The position numbers and the translations under genes were made by a program. Below the pieces are notes generated by a model, which was given only the letters and a program-made list of their open reading frames with translations, was not told the origin of the DNA and did no database searches. A DNA stretch of 64,000 nucleotides from Candidatus Avimonas merdigallinarum (lineage in GTDB: Bacteria > Bacillota > Clostridia > Oscillospirales > Acutalibacteraceae). The stretch lies in the NCBI GenBank assembly GCA_904377855.1, contig CAJFGS010000021.1, positions 1-64,000 of the forward strand, read 5' to 3'. Below are positions 27,231 to 35,744 of this stretch, piece by piece (position 1 is the first letter of the stretch; every line of letters begins with the position of its first letter).

Positions 27231-27618
27231 GGCTTGTCCATCCTTTCTGCGCTTTTCTCCGGCGCCAGTGCCGGTCGGGGATTTGCCTGTGTTATCTTTT
27301 CGCCGTGTTCCCGCCGGTCCGTCCGGCAGCGTCCCCGCCCCGTTCTTTCCATGCAGGGAAGAGGCCCGCCTATCCGCCGGTTATCCTGCGGAATTTCCTT
27401 TATTGTACAATGGTTTCCCTTGCAGGGCAAGGGGGGAAAACCAAGAATCGTGCCGCCGATTATCGGCAGTTTTTCCAAAAATGTTCCTCACACCGGTTTC
27501 CCCCGGGCTCCGTGGGTTCCCCGCCGTCGAACGGCGGAAGGTCGGGGCCGATGGCCCGGCCGTATCCTCCGCCGGAAAGGATTTTTTGCTCCGGGAGATA
27601 AAAATCTGGAAATAGGGC
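27231..27618. other. Intergenic region upstream of the alpha-galactosidase gene
   Basis: About 390 bp between the galactosidase start and the tRNA promoter. No regulator or RNA is recognised. Open frames on both strands lack ribosome sites and protein-like character. Confidence 0.4.
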
Positions 27619-27647
27619 TTGCAAATCTGGACGTTTCGGTGTAGAAT
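27619..27647 (+). promoter_or_regulatory. Promoter of tRNA-Arg
   Basis: TTGCAA (27619-27624), 17-bp spacer and TAGAAT (27642-27647), about 64 bp before the mature tRNA. Confidence 0.65.
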
Positions 27648-27710
27648 AGTATAGCTTTCAGTGTACAGCGAGTGCAATGGTTGCTCTCCGGTATAGAAGG
27701 CATCAGAAAT

Positions 27711-27787
27711 CCGCCCGTGGCGAAGCTGGATATCGCAGCAGATTCCGATTCTGAAGGCCGGGGGTTCGAATCCCTCCGGGCGGGCCA
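27711..27787 (+). tRNA. tRNA-Arg (anticodon CCG)
   Basis: The acceptor stem CCGCCCG pairs with CGGGCGG, followed by discriminator G and encoded CCA. The D stem GCGA/TCGC, anticodon loop TTCCGAT with anticodon CCG, and T loop TTCGAAT all fold. It reads CGG codons, common in this GC-rich sequence. The terminal pair of the anticodon stem is a G-A mismatch. A terminator follows immediately. tRNA 3' ends are frequent integration sites, and the island-like stretch begins here. Confidence 0.9.
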
Positions 27788-27790
27788 TGA

Positions 27791-27808
27791 TGGGTTGACG
27801 AAAAAGAT
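27791..27808 (+). repeat. 18-bp direct repeat, left copy
   Basis: TGGGTTGACGAAAAAGAT, the 5' half of the tRNA-Arg terminator, occurs again exactly at 28994-29011. The two copies flank about 1.2 kb carrying the Imm26 gene. This is what an old integration or recombination at the tRNA 3' flank would leave. Confidence 0.8.
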
Positions 27809-27825
27809 GTCAACCCATTTTTCTT
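27791..27825 (+). terminator. Terminator of tRNA-Arg
   Basis: TGGGTTGAC (27791-27799) pairs with GTCAACCCA (27809-27817), followed by TTTTTCTT. Confidence 0.85.
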
Positions 27826-27914
27826 GGTATCCATGCGGGCTAGCGGGCTTTTTGGAGGGAAAACCGGGAAACGGGTTCACCGTAGATGTCCAAAGGGTTC
27901 CGCGCCCCAAGGGC

Positions 27915-27967
27915 AAAAAAGCGGAGTTTCCTGCTGAATGAATCAGGAGGAAACCCCGCTTTTTTTA
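27915..27967. terminator. Bidirectional hairpin left of Imm26
   Basis: A-run, GCGGAGTTTCCTGCTGA, loop, TCAGGAGGAAACCCCGC, T-run: a stem that could end transcription on either strand. A near-copy lies at 28738-28786 on the other side of the immunity gene. Confidence 0.75.
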
Positions 27968-28157
27968 TTTTTCCGAGATTTTCCTCAGAAGTGCCCGTAG
28001 TAGTTTCCCGCCAAATTGTGTTATATTAGCAGAGCGAATATCCATTGACACACCATTCTCATCATCCATAGCCAGAAGGGAAGGCATATATGATAAGAAG
28101 TATTGAAGAAATGAATAACAATCCGCTTTCAATGAGACGAAAAAAAGGTATCAAGCG

Positions 28158-28703
28158 TTGTCGGAGGATATTAAGAAAAAGCTGGAGGAATTGGGCGAAC
28201 AGGATCCGAGGGAATACCAGCTCAAGGTCATCAAAAGGAAGCGGATCATCCCCCAAAAAGGCGACATCTTTTTAGTCAGCCCCCGGGATTCCCTGTATTT
28301 CTACGGGCTGGTTATGGAAGGAGGGATAAAAAACATCAACGGGGAAGGCTTAAGCTCTGTTATGATTTTCAGGGATAAGGCGATATCGGTGGAGGACACC
28401 AATTTCACTCCCAATTTTAACAATCTTCTCATCCAGCCGGCCATGGTAGGGAGAGAATATTGGACAAGGGGATACTTTTACAATATTGGCCATACGGAGG
28501 AATCGTTTGAGCATATCAGCTATGGCTATTATAATATAGCTAAGGGAAAGTATTGTAATGAATACGAGCAGGAAATTCCCGAACCTGCAGACCTTCGTTT
28601 AGTGGGCGCATATGGTGTCTCAACGGGCATTGGTATTGCCTCTGAAATCAACCAAGAACTCATCATAGACAGCCGTCTGCTTGAGATTCCCACCCAAAAA
28701 TAG
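28158..28703 (+). CDS. Imm26-type immunity protein, N-terminus probably frameshifted
   Basis: The 181-residue frame contains RIIPQKGDIFLVSPRDSLYF and YGLVMEGG, which resemble the Imm26 immunity family (GDIF motif). The only in-frame start is a TTG at 28158 without a ribosome site. A good site (GAAGGGAAGG) and ATG instead lie at 28090 in another frame that reads MIRSIEEMNNNPLS; the immunity frame upstream of the TTG then reads NETKKRYQALSEDIKKKLEE, which would join it well. One missing base between 28118 and 28131 would explain both, so the gene is either a recent pseudogene or carries a sequencing error. No toxin gene is adjacent. The AT-rich composition suggests transfer. Confidence 0.7.
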   Translation: MSEDIKKKLEELGEQDPREYQLKVIKRKRIIPQKGDIFLVSPRDSLYFYGLVMEGGIKNINGEGLSSVMIFRDKAISVEDTNFTPNFNNLLIQPAMVGREYWTRGYFYNIGHTEESFEHISYGYYNIAKGKYCNEYEQEIPEPADLRLVGAYGVSTGIGIASEINQELIIDSRLLEIPTQK

Positions 28704-28737
28704 TCCATAAGGCTTCCAACGCGAGGATACGCGAATG

Positions 28738-28786
28738 AGCGGGGTTCCCGCCTGAAATCAATCAGGCTGGGAACCCCGCTTTTCTT
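28738..28786. terminator. Hairpin right of Imm26, near-copy of the one at 27915
   Basis: AGCGGGGTTCCCGCCTGA, loop, TCAGGCTGGGAACCCCGCT and TTTCTT. It resembles the hairpin at 27915-27967 in sequence and arrangement and serves as terminator for the immunity gene. Confidence 0.75.
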
Positions 28787-28900
28787 GTTTATGCGGATTT
28801 TCCCGTGCCAGGGGTCACCGGCACGGTTCAAATAGATACTTTGAAAAGAAAGCCGGGATGCCTTATGCGATAAGAAATGGAATACCGCCATAGCCGGCCA

Positions 28901-28931
28901 GGGCGTCTGAGAAATCAGACGCCCTTTTTTT
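28901..28931 (+). terminator. Isolated intrinsic terminator
   Basis: GGGCGTCTGA, GAAA loop, TCAGACGCCC, then seven T. There is no intact gene in the 115 bp between this and the previous terminator. Confidence 0.85.
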
Positions 28932-28993
28932 GTGCCCAATTTTGAAAAAGGAGAATCTTCCTATGAACTCCCCTCGTTCCTGCTGGTGTGTTT

Positions 28994-29011
28994 TGGGTTG
29001 ACGAAAAAGAT
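28994..29011 (+). repeat. 18-bp direct repeat, right copy
   Basis: Exact second copy of TGGGTTGACGAAAAAGAT (left copy 27791-27808), here without the complementary arm that makes the left copy a terminator. Confidence 0.8.
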
Positions 29012-29161
29012 ACCCGCTAAAAATGAGAATTCCGGGTTCGGAACGAGTCCGTCTTCATTTTTACACGGCGATTTTCTGATTTTTACTTTTTGATGTCTCA
29101 TTTTCGCCCAAAGCAACAGCCCTTCCAAATTGGCCTGCGCATAGGGAGTGCGGCATAGGAA

Positions 29162-29215
29162 AAAGAGTCCGGAATTTGGAACTCAGAAATGAGGAGGCCA
29201 AATTCCGGACTCTTT
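29162..29215 (-). terminator. Terminator of the wall-anchored phosphoesterase gene
   Basis: AAAGAGTCCGGAATTTGG and its perfect complement (29198-29215) form an 18-bp stem with an 18-base loop, starting 3 bp after the stop codon of the minus-strand gene. A-rich sequence on the plus strand gives the T-run. Confidence 0.8.
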
Positions 29216-29218
29216 AAA

Positions 29219-32200
29219 TTAGCGAGCGCGCCGTTTACGCGAATGCAGCAAGAATGCCACCCCCGTCAGGCTTACCGTCGCTAACGCACAAGGTATCCAT
29301 AAAGTGCGGACAGGCTCGCCGGTTTCGGGGGAAACGGTGTCGTTTCCTTCCTCGGGTTTGTCTGTATCTCCACCGGCAGGAGGCGTATCCGGTTCCGGAT
29401 CGGTTTCGTCGGTAGGCGACGTATCCGGGTCAGTAGTCCCACTGTCCGCCGTTGCGGTAACAAAGCGAGACAGGGCGGAACGCTGTACGCCGGTTTCCTC
29501 CGAGGATGCCTGTACATACCAGTAGTACGCTGTTTCCGGCTCCAGCCCTTCCAGCGTCACCTGTGCTTTTTCGCCGCTGGCGACATCTTCGGCCTGTCCG
29601 ACCGTCTGCTCGGTATACACATTCAGGGTAAAGGAATCGGTAGTCAAGGTGCGCGGCGTCCCGTCAAAATCGACGCTCAGGTGGTACACGTCGTGATCCT
29701 GGTCGCCGCCGTCGTAGGTATCCGTATCGTCGTAGAAATTGAAATCGTCCAGCAGCGGCGAATAGGCGTTCATAAACACATAGTTGTTTTCCAGGTCAAA
29801 ATACAGGAATTTGATGTATTGGCTGCCGCCCTGGGGATCCGCCTGGTAGTCGGTACAGATCAGGTAAACCGGACGCTCGGCCGTACCATCTCCATCGTCG
29901 TCATACCGCTGTACGTTGATGGCCGCGCCGTGATAGTGGCCGTTGAGGACGGCGAAAATGTTGCTGTGTTTGGAGACAACCTCCTCCAGCATGTATTCGC
30001 CCGTCTGATCCAGCTTGCCGTCCTTATTGATAAAGCGGTGGAAGCAGAGGATGGCTTTGCGGTCGCTGTACTGGTCAAGGACCTGGTTCATCCAGGCCGC
30101 CTCGTCCTCGAAGGCGTCCCAGCTCATGTACAGGATGATGAAATCCTGCCCATTTTCGGAAATCAGGTCGTAATGCCCCTTGTTGTTCTCATAGCTCCCG
30201 CCATAGTAATCGCGGCCGGCATAGCGTTCCTCGCCAAAATATTTGTAATACTGGTCGTACCATTCCCGGCCGTACTGGACGTCATGGTTGCCGGCCAGCA
30301 CCCCATAAGGAAGCCCCGCGTCATCAAGGATTTGCATCGCGACGTCCGCTTCCTCCCATTGGAACTGCTTGTTGTACTGGTTGACAATATCGCCGGTGTG
30401 GATCAGGTATTTGGTCTTTAACTGCTCGCTGTTTTCCACGATCCATTCGTTCATCCCGTGGAAATTCTCAGGAAAGTTCTGCGCGTAATACTGGGTATCG
30501 GTGATCCAGGCAAAGCTGAAGTCATAGGCGTCGGTGGAGGGGAAGCCGTTCATCGGGAAGCGCCCGTCTTCACCAACCGTCGTGCCTTCTGTGTTCAGCA
30601 CGGGAGCTGGGTCGGCGGAGGGGCCGTTGCCCTCGGGGCGGTTCTGCACCACAACCGTAATCTTCCCGTCCCGTACATAACCCGCGGCCGGGATTTCGGC
30701 GCGCAGCTCCGTCTGGCCGGAGGCGAGACACGTCCACGTCCCGTCGGCATGATTCAGCGCGTACATCTGGACGGTGCGGCCGTCCGCCGACCCGTTCCAG
30801 GTCAGCTCCACCGTATCGCCGTCAGCCAGTTCCCCGGTTTCCACCTCAAAGCGATGGTAAGGCGCGTCATAGGAAACCTGTGTGGTCAGCCCGTCCGCCC
30901 AGTCCGCGGCCTGCCCGCCGCTGATCGGGTAATCGCCGCTGCCGGCGTACACCGCCGTGAAGCCGTCGCCCGGCGTGTAGGAAGCGCCAACTTTAAAGGA
31001 CAAATCGGTATGATCCCCATTAGGATCAGTCACCACGGCGCTGAGCGTCGCATCCGTGCCGTCAACCTGCGACTGGAGATTGCTGAAAACCGGGTTTTCC
31101 TCCGGCGTGTGGAAGACGATAGACTCTTCCGTGACATTGCCCGCCGCGTCGGCGGCTGTCACCGTAAGTTCATGATCCCCCATGGGCAGCGCCGTTGTGG
31201 AAGCGGTATACGGCAGGGAGATCTCCTCGCCGTCCAGTTCCGCCGTCAAGGCAACCGCCCCGTCCTCGCCGCTGACCGCCGCTTTGATGGTGAAGACGCC
31301 CTTCACGGTTTCGCCGTCCGCCGGGCTGAGCTCCACCACAGGGGCGGTGTTGTCCACCGTCACCGTGCTGGTCACGGTTTTCCCGTCCGCTTCCGCCGTC
31401 AGGGTGTGTTCCCCGTCGCTGAATTTTGTCGTATCCCACATAGCAGCCTGAGCGTTGAGCTTTTCCGCCGGGATGGTGAAGACAACGTCCAGCCACTCCT
31501 GCATGCCTTCCGCATCGCCAATGTTGTAGTTTTTGTCCGGATCCAGGTTATCCGGCTGCAGGACGGTGCCGTCCGCCAGCGTCAAATAGAAATTCTTGGC
31601 CTTGATATCATCGTTGTTTTCCGGGGAATCCGGGCGGATCGTCGCCAGAGTGGAACCAGCCCAGATGGTGATGGTCAGCTTCGCGCTGCCGTCCTCTTGG
31701 TATTCCAGGTACTTTTTGTCCACAAACACCGTACGGGTATCGGGGTCGCCCTTGACCGCCAGGCCCAGGATGTCGTCACCCACGGCGATCCCGTTTTTAT
31801 AGTAGCTGCTCAGGCCGGTGATCTTGGCGGTAAAATACACGCCGCTTTCCATCGCCCCGGCCGTTTCCAAAGGCAGGCCATCCACCTGGATCGTGGCCTT
31901 AGAAGGTGGGTTGGGCACGGCCGCGCTGACCGTTACCTGCCCGCTGACCAGCGCTCCGTCGCTAGGCAGAAGCCGTACATCCTCCGGCTGGATATGCTCG
32001 ATTTGGATCGTGCTTTTCACCGATTCGCCCTTGTTCATTGACACCGTCGAGTCCGTTGCCGTCGCATACACCTCAATTGAAGCGCAGTTGAGCAGCTCGC
32101 TGCCGGGAATGGTCACATAATACAGGCCGTCGCTGGAAGGGTTCTTGCCCTTAAAGGAAACATAGTCTGTCCCGGTGTCCTTTTTAAGCAGGATCTGGAA

Positions 32201-33337
32201 ATCAATGATGCTGCTCTCATCCTCAATGGAGGCTTTCAGTTCCAGGTCGGTTCCCTCTTGATGGCTCTGCGGGAGATCTACCAATGTCACGACCGGCGCC
32301 GTCTTGTCGTCGGCGTTGGTGAAGGGCGAATTTTTCGTCCGCACGCTGGGAACCTGCCAGGTATAGACGGAGCCGGGCGAAGGGGTTTTCGCCGCTTCCA
32401 CAATGTTGGGCTTGCCGATTTTCACCGACTTGGTATAATTGTCGCTGGCGCGGTTCGGGGTGCGGTACTGGACGCACTCCCCTTCCACGAAGTCATTGGT
32501 ACCACTTCCCGTGCCGATGTCCCCGTAGCTAATATCGGACGTCCCAATCACGGGGCGGACATGCAGCACCTGCTTTCCGGAATTGTGGATCCCATTGGCC
32601 TTGACCCGCACCAGGTTTTCCCCTTCAACCAGGGCGGAGCCGTAGTAGTCGTTGAACTGCTCGACCGTGTATCCGCCGGCCGCCTCCATCTCCGGGGTCT
32701 GGAGCCAGAGAACCACTGCTTGTCCGGATTTCAGGACAAACCCCTCCAGTTCAGCGCCGATGGTCTCGGTTTCGCCGCTGTTTTCCTTGTCCTCATGGAC
32801 AATGCGGTAATTGCTCAGATCAAGATCCTCTTCGTAGTTGTTGAAGAGCTCAATATATTCATAGGCATCTTTGCCTTTGCCCAGGCCGTCCACATCCGCC
32901 GTATCCGGGACGACTTCCGTAATCAGCAGGCAGGGGAGGTTCTGGTAATCCAGGCCGTTGTCCACGTTGCAGAGGGAAACGCTGCTGCTCTCAGAGCTGC
33001 CGTCCGCATATTCCGCCGTCACATAGAATTCCAGGGTGGCGTTCCATGCGGAATTGCGGGCAACCACGGCGCTGTAGCCGTTCTCGGCATCCCCCGTCAT
33101 CGCCATCGACTTCCAGACGAATTCCTCGCAGGGGCGGTACCACAGCAGCACCTGCTCCGTGTCCGTCCTTTCCACCTGAGCGGTAATCTCGATATCATCA
33201 TCGGGCGTATATTCCGCTTCATAATCCACATATATGCCCGTATCGGGATCGGCTGCCGCAGCCGCCAATGGGGACGCCCCCATGGAGGCCACCATGCACA
33301 GGGACAGCAACGCCCCGATGATTCGCCTTTTTTGCAT
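29219..33337 (-). CDS. Sortase-anchored giant surface metallophosphoesterase with lamin-tail and Ig-like domains
   Basis: A 1372-residue secreted protein. A signal peptide (about 1-29, ending AAAAA) is followed by a chitobiase/Ig-like region, then a lamin-tail domain at about 135-300 (LLITEVVPDTADVDG, AYEYIELFNN, LDLSNYRIV). Several Ig-like repeats follow (DDKTAPVVTLVD, VDNTAPVVELSPADG). A calcineurin-type phosphoesterase domain lies at about 945-1190 with metal motifs WITDTQ, HTGDIVNQ, LAGNHDVQYG, CFHRF and LNGHYHG. A fibronectin-III-like domain (GLEPETAYYWYVQASS) and an acidic Thr/Asp/Pro linker precede SPETG (1336-1340), a hydrophobic span and the tail RKRRAR. SPxTG is the kind of signal used by class B sortases such as C. 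difficile SrtB, so the sortase at 2259-4079 is the likely anchoring enzyme. The substrate is unknown. Composition is less GC-rich than the flanks. Confidence 0.93.
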   Translation of the reverse strand: MQKRRIIGALLSLCMVASMGASPLAAAAADPDTGIYVDYEAEYTPDDDIEITAQVERTDTEQVLLWYRPCEEFVWKSMAMTGDAENGYSAVVARNSAWNATLEFYVTAEYADGSSESSSVSLCNVDNGLDYQNLPCLLITEVVPDTADVDGLGKGKDAYEYIELFNNYEEDLDLSNYRIVHEDKENSGETETIGAELEGFVLKSGQAVVLWLQTPEMEAAGGYTVEQFNDYYGSALVEGENLVRVKANGIHNSGKQVLHVRPVIGTSDISYGDIGTGSGTNDFVEGECVQYRTPNRASDNYTKSVKIGKPNIVEAAKTPSPGSVYTWQVPSVRTKNSPFTNADDKTAPVVTLVDLPQSHQEGTDLELKASIEDESSIIDFQILLKKDTGTDYVSFKGKNPSSDGLYYVTIPGSELLNCASIEVYATATDSTVSMNKGESVKSTIQIEHIQPEDVRLLPSDGALVSGQVTVSAAVPNPPSKATIQVDGLPLETAGAMESGVYFTAKITGLSSYYKNGIAVGDDILGLAVKGDPDTRTVFVDKKYLEYQEDGSAKLTITIWAGSTLATIRPDSPENNDDIKAKNFYLTLADGTVLQPDNLDPDKNYNIGDAEGMQEWLDVVFTIPAEKLNAQAAMWDTTKFSDGEHTLTAEADGKTVTSTVTVDNTAPVVELSPADGETVKGVFTIKAAVSGEDGAVALTAELDGEEISLPYTASTTALPMGDHELTVTAADAAGNVTEESIVFHTPEENPVFSNLQSQVDGTDATLSAVVTDPNGDHTDLSFKVGASYTPGDGFTAVYAGSGDYPISGGQAADWADGLTTQVSYDAPYHRFEVETGELADGDTVELTWNGSADGRTVQMYALNHADGTWTCLASGQTELRAEIPAAGYVRDGKITVVVQNRPEGNGPSADPAPVLNTEGTTVGEDGRFPMNGFPSTDAYDFSFAWITDTQYYAQNFPENFHGMNEWIVENSEQLKTKYLIHTGDIVNQYNKQFQWEEADVAMQILDDAGLPYGVLAGNHDVQYGREWYDQYYKYFGEERYAGRDYYGGSYENNKGHYDLISENGQDFIILYMSWDAFEDEAAWMNQVLDQYSDRKAILCFHRFINKDGKLDQTGEYMLEEVVSKHSNIFAVLNGHYHGAAINVQRYDDDGDGTAERPVYLICTDYQADPQGGSQYIKFLYFDLENNYVFMNAYSPLLDDFNFYDDTDTYDGGDQDHDVYHLSVDFDGTPRTLTTDSFTLNVYTEQTVGQAEDVASGEKAQVTLEGLEPETAYYWYVQASSEETGVQRSALSRFVTATADSGTTDPDTSPTDETDPEPDTPPAGGDTDKPEEGNDTVSPETGEPVRTLWIPCALATVSLTGVAFLLHSRKRRAR

Positions 33338-33441
33338 TCAATAGACATCTCCTTTTCAAACATCCTGTATCCATACGACAGAGTACTGTAAAACAGGTAT
33401 GTAATCGGCGTGTTATACGTCGGTTAATCCGGAATTAAATG

Positions 33442-33471
33442 AAACAGCCCCGTCGAAAAACGGGGCTGTTT
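33442..33471 (-). terminator. Terminator after the phosphatase gene
   Basis: AAACAGCCCCGT, CGAAAA-type loop and ACGGGGCTGTTT make a 12-bp stem; on the minus strand it lies about 95 bp after the phosphatase stop. The rest of 33338-33566 has promoter-like AT-rich sequence (TATAAT at about 33495) but no gene. Confidence 0.7.
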
Positions 33472-33566
33472 AGCTTCCTAATACTTAAGTATAGAGTATA
33501 ATAGCCCAGGTCCAGGCCCTTTATGTTGCGCTTTGAAAGGAGATGTAACATAAAGTTTACAGATAC

Positions 33567-34031
33567 TTATAAGATTTTCTGTTTATTCAATTGCGCCAGT
33601 AACCCTCGGCAGCCCTCCTCCACATCCCGCCAGGTCGCTTCAAAATCGCCGGTGTACCACGGGTCGGCAACTTCACCGGGGTGATCGGTAAAATCCATCA
33701 ACAGGTGCATTTTGTCGGAAAAGTCGCCGCCGCAAATCCGGTACATATTGCGTATATTGGCCTGGTCCATCCCAATCAGCAGGTCGTACTGTTCATAGTC
33801 ACGGTTCTTAAGCGGACGGGCGGTTTTCCCGGAACAATCAATGCCATGTTCAGCCAGCTTGCGACGGACAGGCGGATAAACCGGGTTGCCGATTTCCTCT
33901 GTACTGGTTGCCGCGGAGGCGATCTCGAATTGGCTCTCTCGTCCTGCTTTCTTTACCATATCTTTCATCACGAACTCGGCCATTGGGCTTCGGCAGATAT
34001 TGCCGTGGCAGATGAAAAGTATCTTTGTCAT
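33567..34031 (-). CDS. Low-molecular-weight protein tyrosine phosphatase
   Basis: A 154-residue cytoplasmic phosphatase of normal length. The N-terminal P-loop CHGNICRS (nucleophile C8, R14) and the general-acid loop DPWYTGDF near residue 122 are complete. NPVYPPVRRKLAEHGI and the later YDLLIGMDQANI are family-typical. Such enzymes dephosphorylate tyrosine on BY-kinases, often in capsule control, or arginine on heat-shock regulators; neither partner is visible here. It lies between the surface protein and a recombinase, inside the island-like stretch. A terminator is downstream. Confidence 0.95.
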   Translation of the reverse strand: MTKILFICHGNICRSPMAEFVMKDMVKKAGRESQFEIASAATSTEEIGNPVYPPVRRKLAEHGIDCSGKTARPLKNRDYEQYDLLIGMDQANIRNMYRICGGDFSDKMHLLMDFTDHPGEVADPWYTGDFEATWRDVEEGCRGLLAQLNKQKIL

Positions 34032-34113
34032 ATTTGAAATTCCCCATCCTCAACTTACAGTGTAACAAAAAAGAGGGAACGGGGCAAGGCACATCGGCCT
34101 TCCCGTTCCCTCT

Positions 34114-35727
34114 TTATATTAGCGGCTGCGATATTTCCAGTCCGCCGACAAAGCGGATACGGATTTCTTCTTTGGAGAGTACAGTAACTCTTTCCACGAT
34201 ACGGTACACCAGGGTATCGGAGTATTCCGTCAGGTCGAGATCTTCCGCCGAAACCATAGCCATGACCTCCTTGGCCTTGGCTTCCTGCGCCTCCATCTGT
34301 TTAGCGGAATGCTCCGCCCGTTTTTTCTTCTGCTTAAGCTGAAGAAGTTCGTCGTTTATCAGTTTCAGCTTGCGGTCAATGACTTCGTTTTCTTCGGCGG
34401 CCATCGGCAGCAGCCGGTCGAATTCCTGCTCCAGTTCTTCTATCCGGCCCTGCAACGCCTGGGGGCTCTCGCCGTCTGTCTCCCCCGCCAGGCAGTCGAT
34501 TAGCGTCTCTCGCAGGGATGCTGCCATTTCTTCCTGGTGGCCGTCCACCAAGGAACGTATCGCCTCCAAGATGGCATGGTGCAGGGATTCTTCGACGAGG
34601 CTGGGGGATTTCCCGCAGGCTTTCGGCCCAAACTCCAGCCGGTTGATGCATCGCCAGACGATTTCCTTTCTCCCATGGATATTCCATGTCACTCGGCGGT
34701 AGTAGCTGCCGCATTCCCCGCAAACCAGCCGCTCCGACAACGCGTATTTGCTGGTGAACCGTCCCCGGTTAGTTTTCGACTTTTTTGCGTTGGCAGCCTT
34801 TTTGCTGTTGCGCCGGGCGAATTCTTCCTGGATGCGGAAAAACATTTCCCGTGGGATGATCGCTGGATGGCTGCCATGTATGTAGTATTGCGTGACTTCT
34901 CCTTGGTTTTTCTTAACCTTGCCCTCCAGAAAATTGGTGGTATAGGTCTTTTGCAAGAGAGTGTCGCCCATATACCGTTCATTCCGCAGTATCCGTTTAA
35001 TGGACTCTTTGCTCCAGGTTTTTCCGCCAGTTGCCGTCAAAACGCCTTGGCTTTCCAGCTTTTCTTTTATGGCCTCCAGGCTGCTGCCGTCCAAAAAGTC
35101 GCGGGCCATCATTAAAATGGCGTCTGCTTGCTCCGGTATGATTTCCGGCCGGCCGTCAGGCCCCTTGCGATAGCCAAGGCTGTTTTTGTATCGAAAGGAA
35201 AACTTTCCCTGATTGTATCTCATACGGATACCCTTGGTGACGTTGCTGCTGATGGATTCGCTTTCCGCTTGGGCGAAGGCGCTCAGGCAGGTGAGGATCA
35301 TTTCGCTCGTCATGTTGGAGGTATCGATATTCTCCTTCTCGAAAATCACGGTGATCCCCCAGCTTTTCAGAAGGCGGACATAACGAATACAGTCCAGGGT
35401 GTTGCGGGCAAACCGGGAGATTGATTTCGTCAGGATGAGGTCGATCTTCCCTTTGCGGCAGAGGTCAATCATCCGGTTGAATTCATCCCGATTTTTGGTG
35501 CGTACCCCGGAGATGCCGTCGTCCGCGAAAATCCCGACCAGTTCCCAGTCTTCGTGGTTGGTGATCTTGTCGGTGTAGTACGCCACCTGCACCTCGAAAC
35601 TGTTTTGCTGCTCTTCTTCCTCGGTACTTACCCGGCAGTAGGCGGATACCCGCAGCTTGCGTTTCCGCTTACGTGTGTTCGCCAGCATCGGGTTGGCTGG
35701 GATTACCGTTATATGCTTTTCCGGCAC
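34114..35727 (-). CDS. Large serine recombinase (site-specific integrase)
   Basis: A 537-residue recombinase. The resolvase domain at the N-terminus has catalytic S34 in AYCRVSTEEEE and the arginine-rich SRFARNTLDCIRYVR. A recombinase domain (LGYRKGPDGRPEI, WSKESIKRILRNERYMGD) and a zinc ribbon (LVCGECGSYYRRV and a later C-x-n-C pair) follow. A coiled coil (GRIEELEQEFDRLLPMAAEENEVIDRKLKLINDE) precedes the C-terminus. All parts look intact and the length is normal for the family. Such enzymes integrate and excise transposons and conjugative elements. It is 17 bp from a truncated second recombinase on the same strand. Confidence 0.95.
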   Translation of the reverse strand: MPEKHITVIPANPMLANTRKRKRKLRVSAYCRVSTEEEEQQNSFEVQVAYYTDKITNHEDWELVGIFADDGISGVRTKNRDEFNRMIDLCRKGKIDLILTKSISRFARNTLDCIRYVRLLKSWGITVIFEKENIDTSNMTSEMILTCLSAFAQAESESISSNVTKGIRMRYNQGKFSFRYKNSLGYRKGPDGRPEIIPEQADAILMMARDFLDGSSLEAIKEKLESQGVLTATGGKTWSKESIKRILRNERYMGDTLLQKTYTTNFLEGKVKKNQGEVTQYYIHGSHPAIIPREMFFRIQEEFARRNSKKAANAKKSKTNRGRFTSKYALSERLVCGECGSYYRRVTWNIHGRKEIVWRCINRLEFGPKACGKSPSLVEESLHHAILEAIRSLVDGHQEEMAASLRETLIDCLAGETDGESPQALQGRIEELEQEFDRLLPMAAEENEVIDRKLKLINDELLQLKQKKKRAEHSAKQMEAQEAKAKEVMAMVSAEDLDLTEYSDTLVYRIVERVTVLSKEEIRIRFVGGLEISQPLI

Positions 35728-35744
35728 GAGGGATGCCCTCCTTC

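Larger units (their letters stand above)
28704..29218. other. Hairpin-rich intergenic region right of Imm26
   Basis: About 515 bp with no gene. It holds the hairpin at 28738-28786, an isolated intrinsic terminator at 28901-28931, the right copy of the 18-bp repeat (28994-29011), and the terminator of the next minus-strand gene (29162-29215). The isolated terminator has no gene left in front of it, which suggests deleted content. Confidence 0.6.

Noticed and set aside
28158-28937. Single polymorphic-toxin locus around the Imm26-type gene
   Set aside because: No toxin-like or secreted C-terminal domain is encoded nearby; only the immunity gene and terminators are seen.
30458-32041. Plus-strand frame of 527 residues inside the giant surface protein gene
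   Set aside because: It is antisense to a continuous 1372-residue protein with signal peptide and sorting signal.
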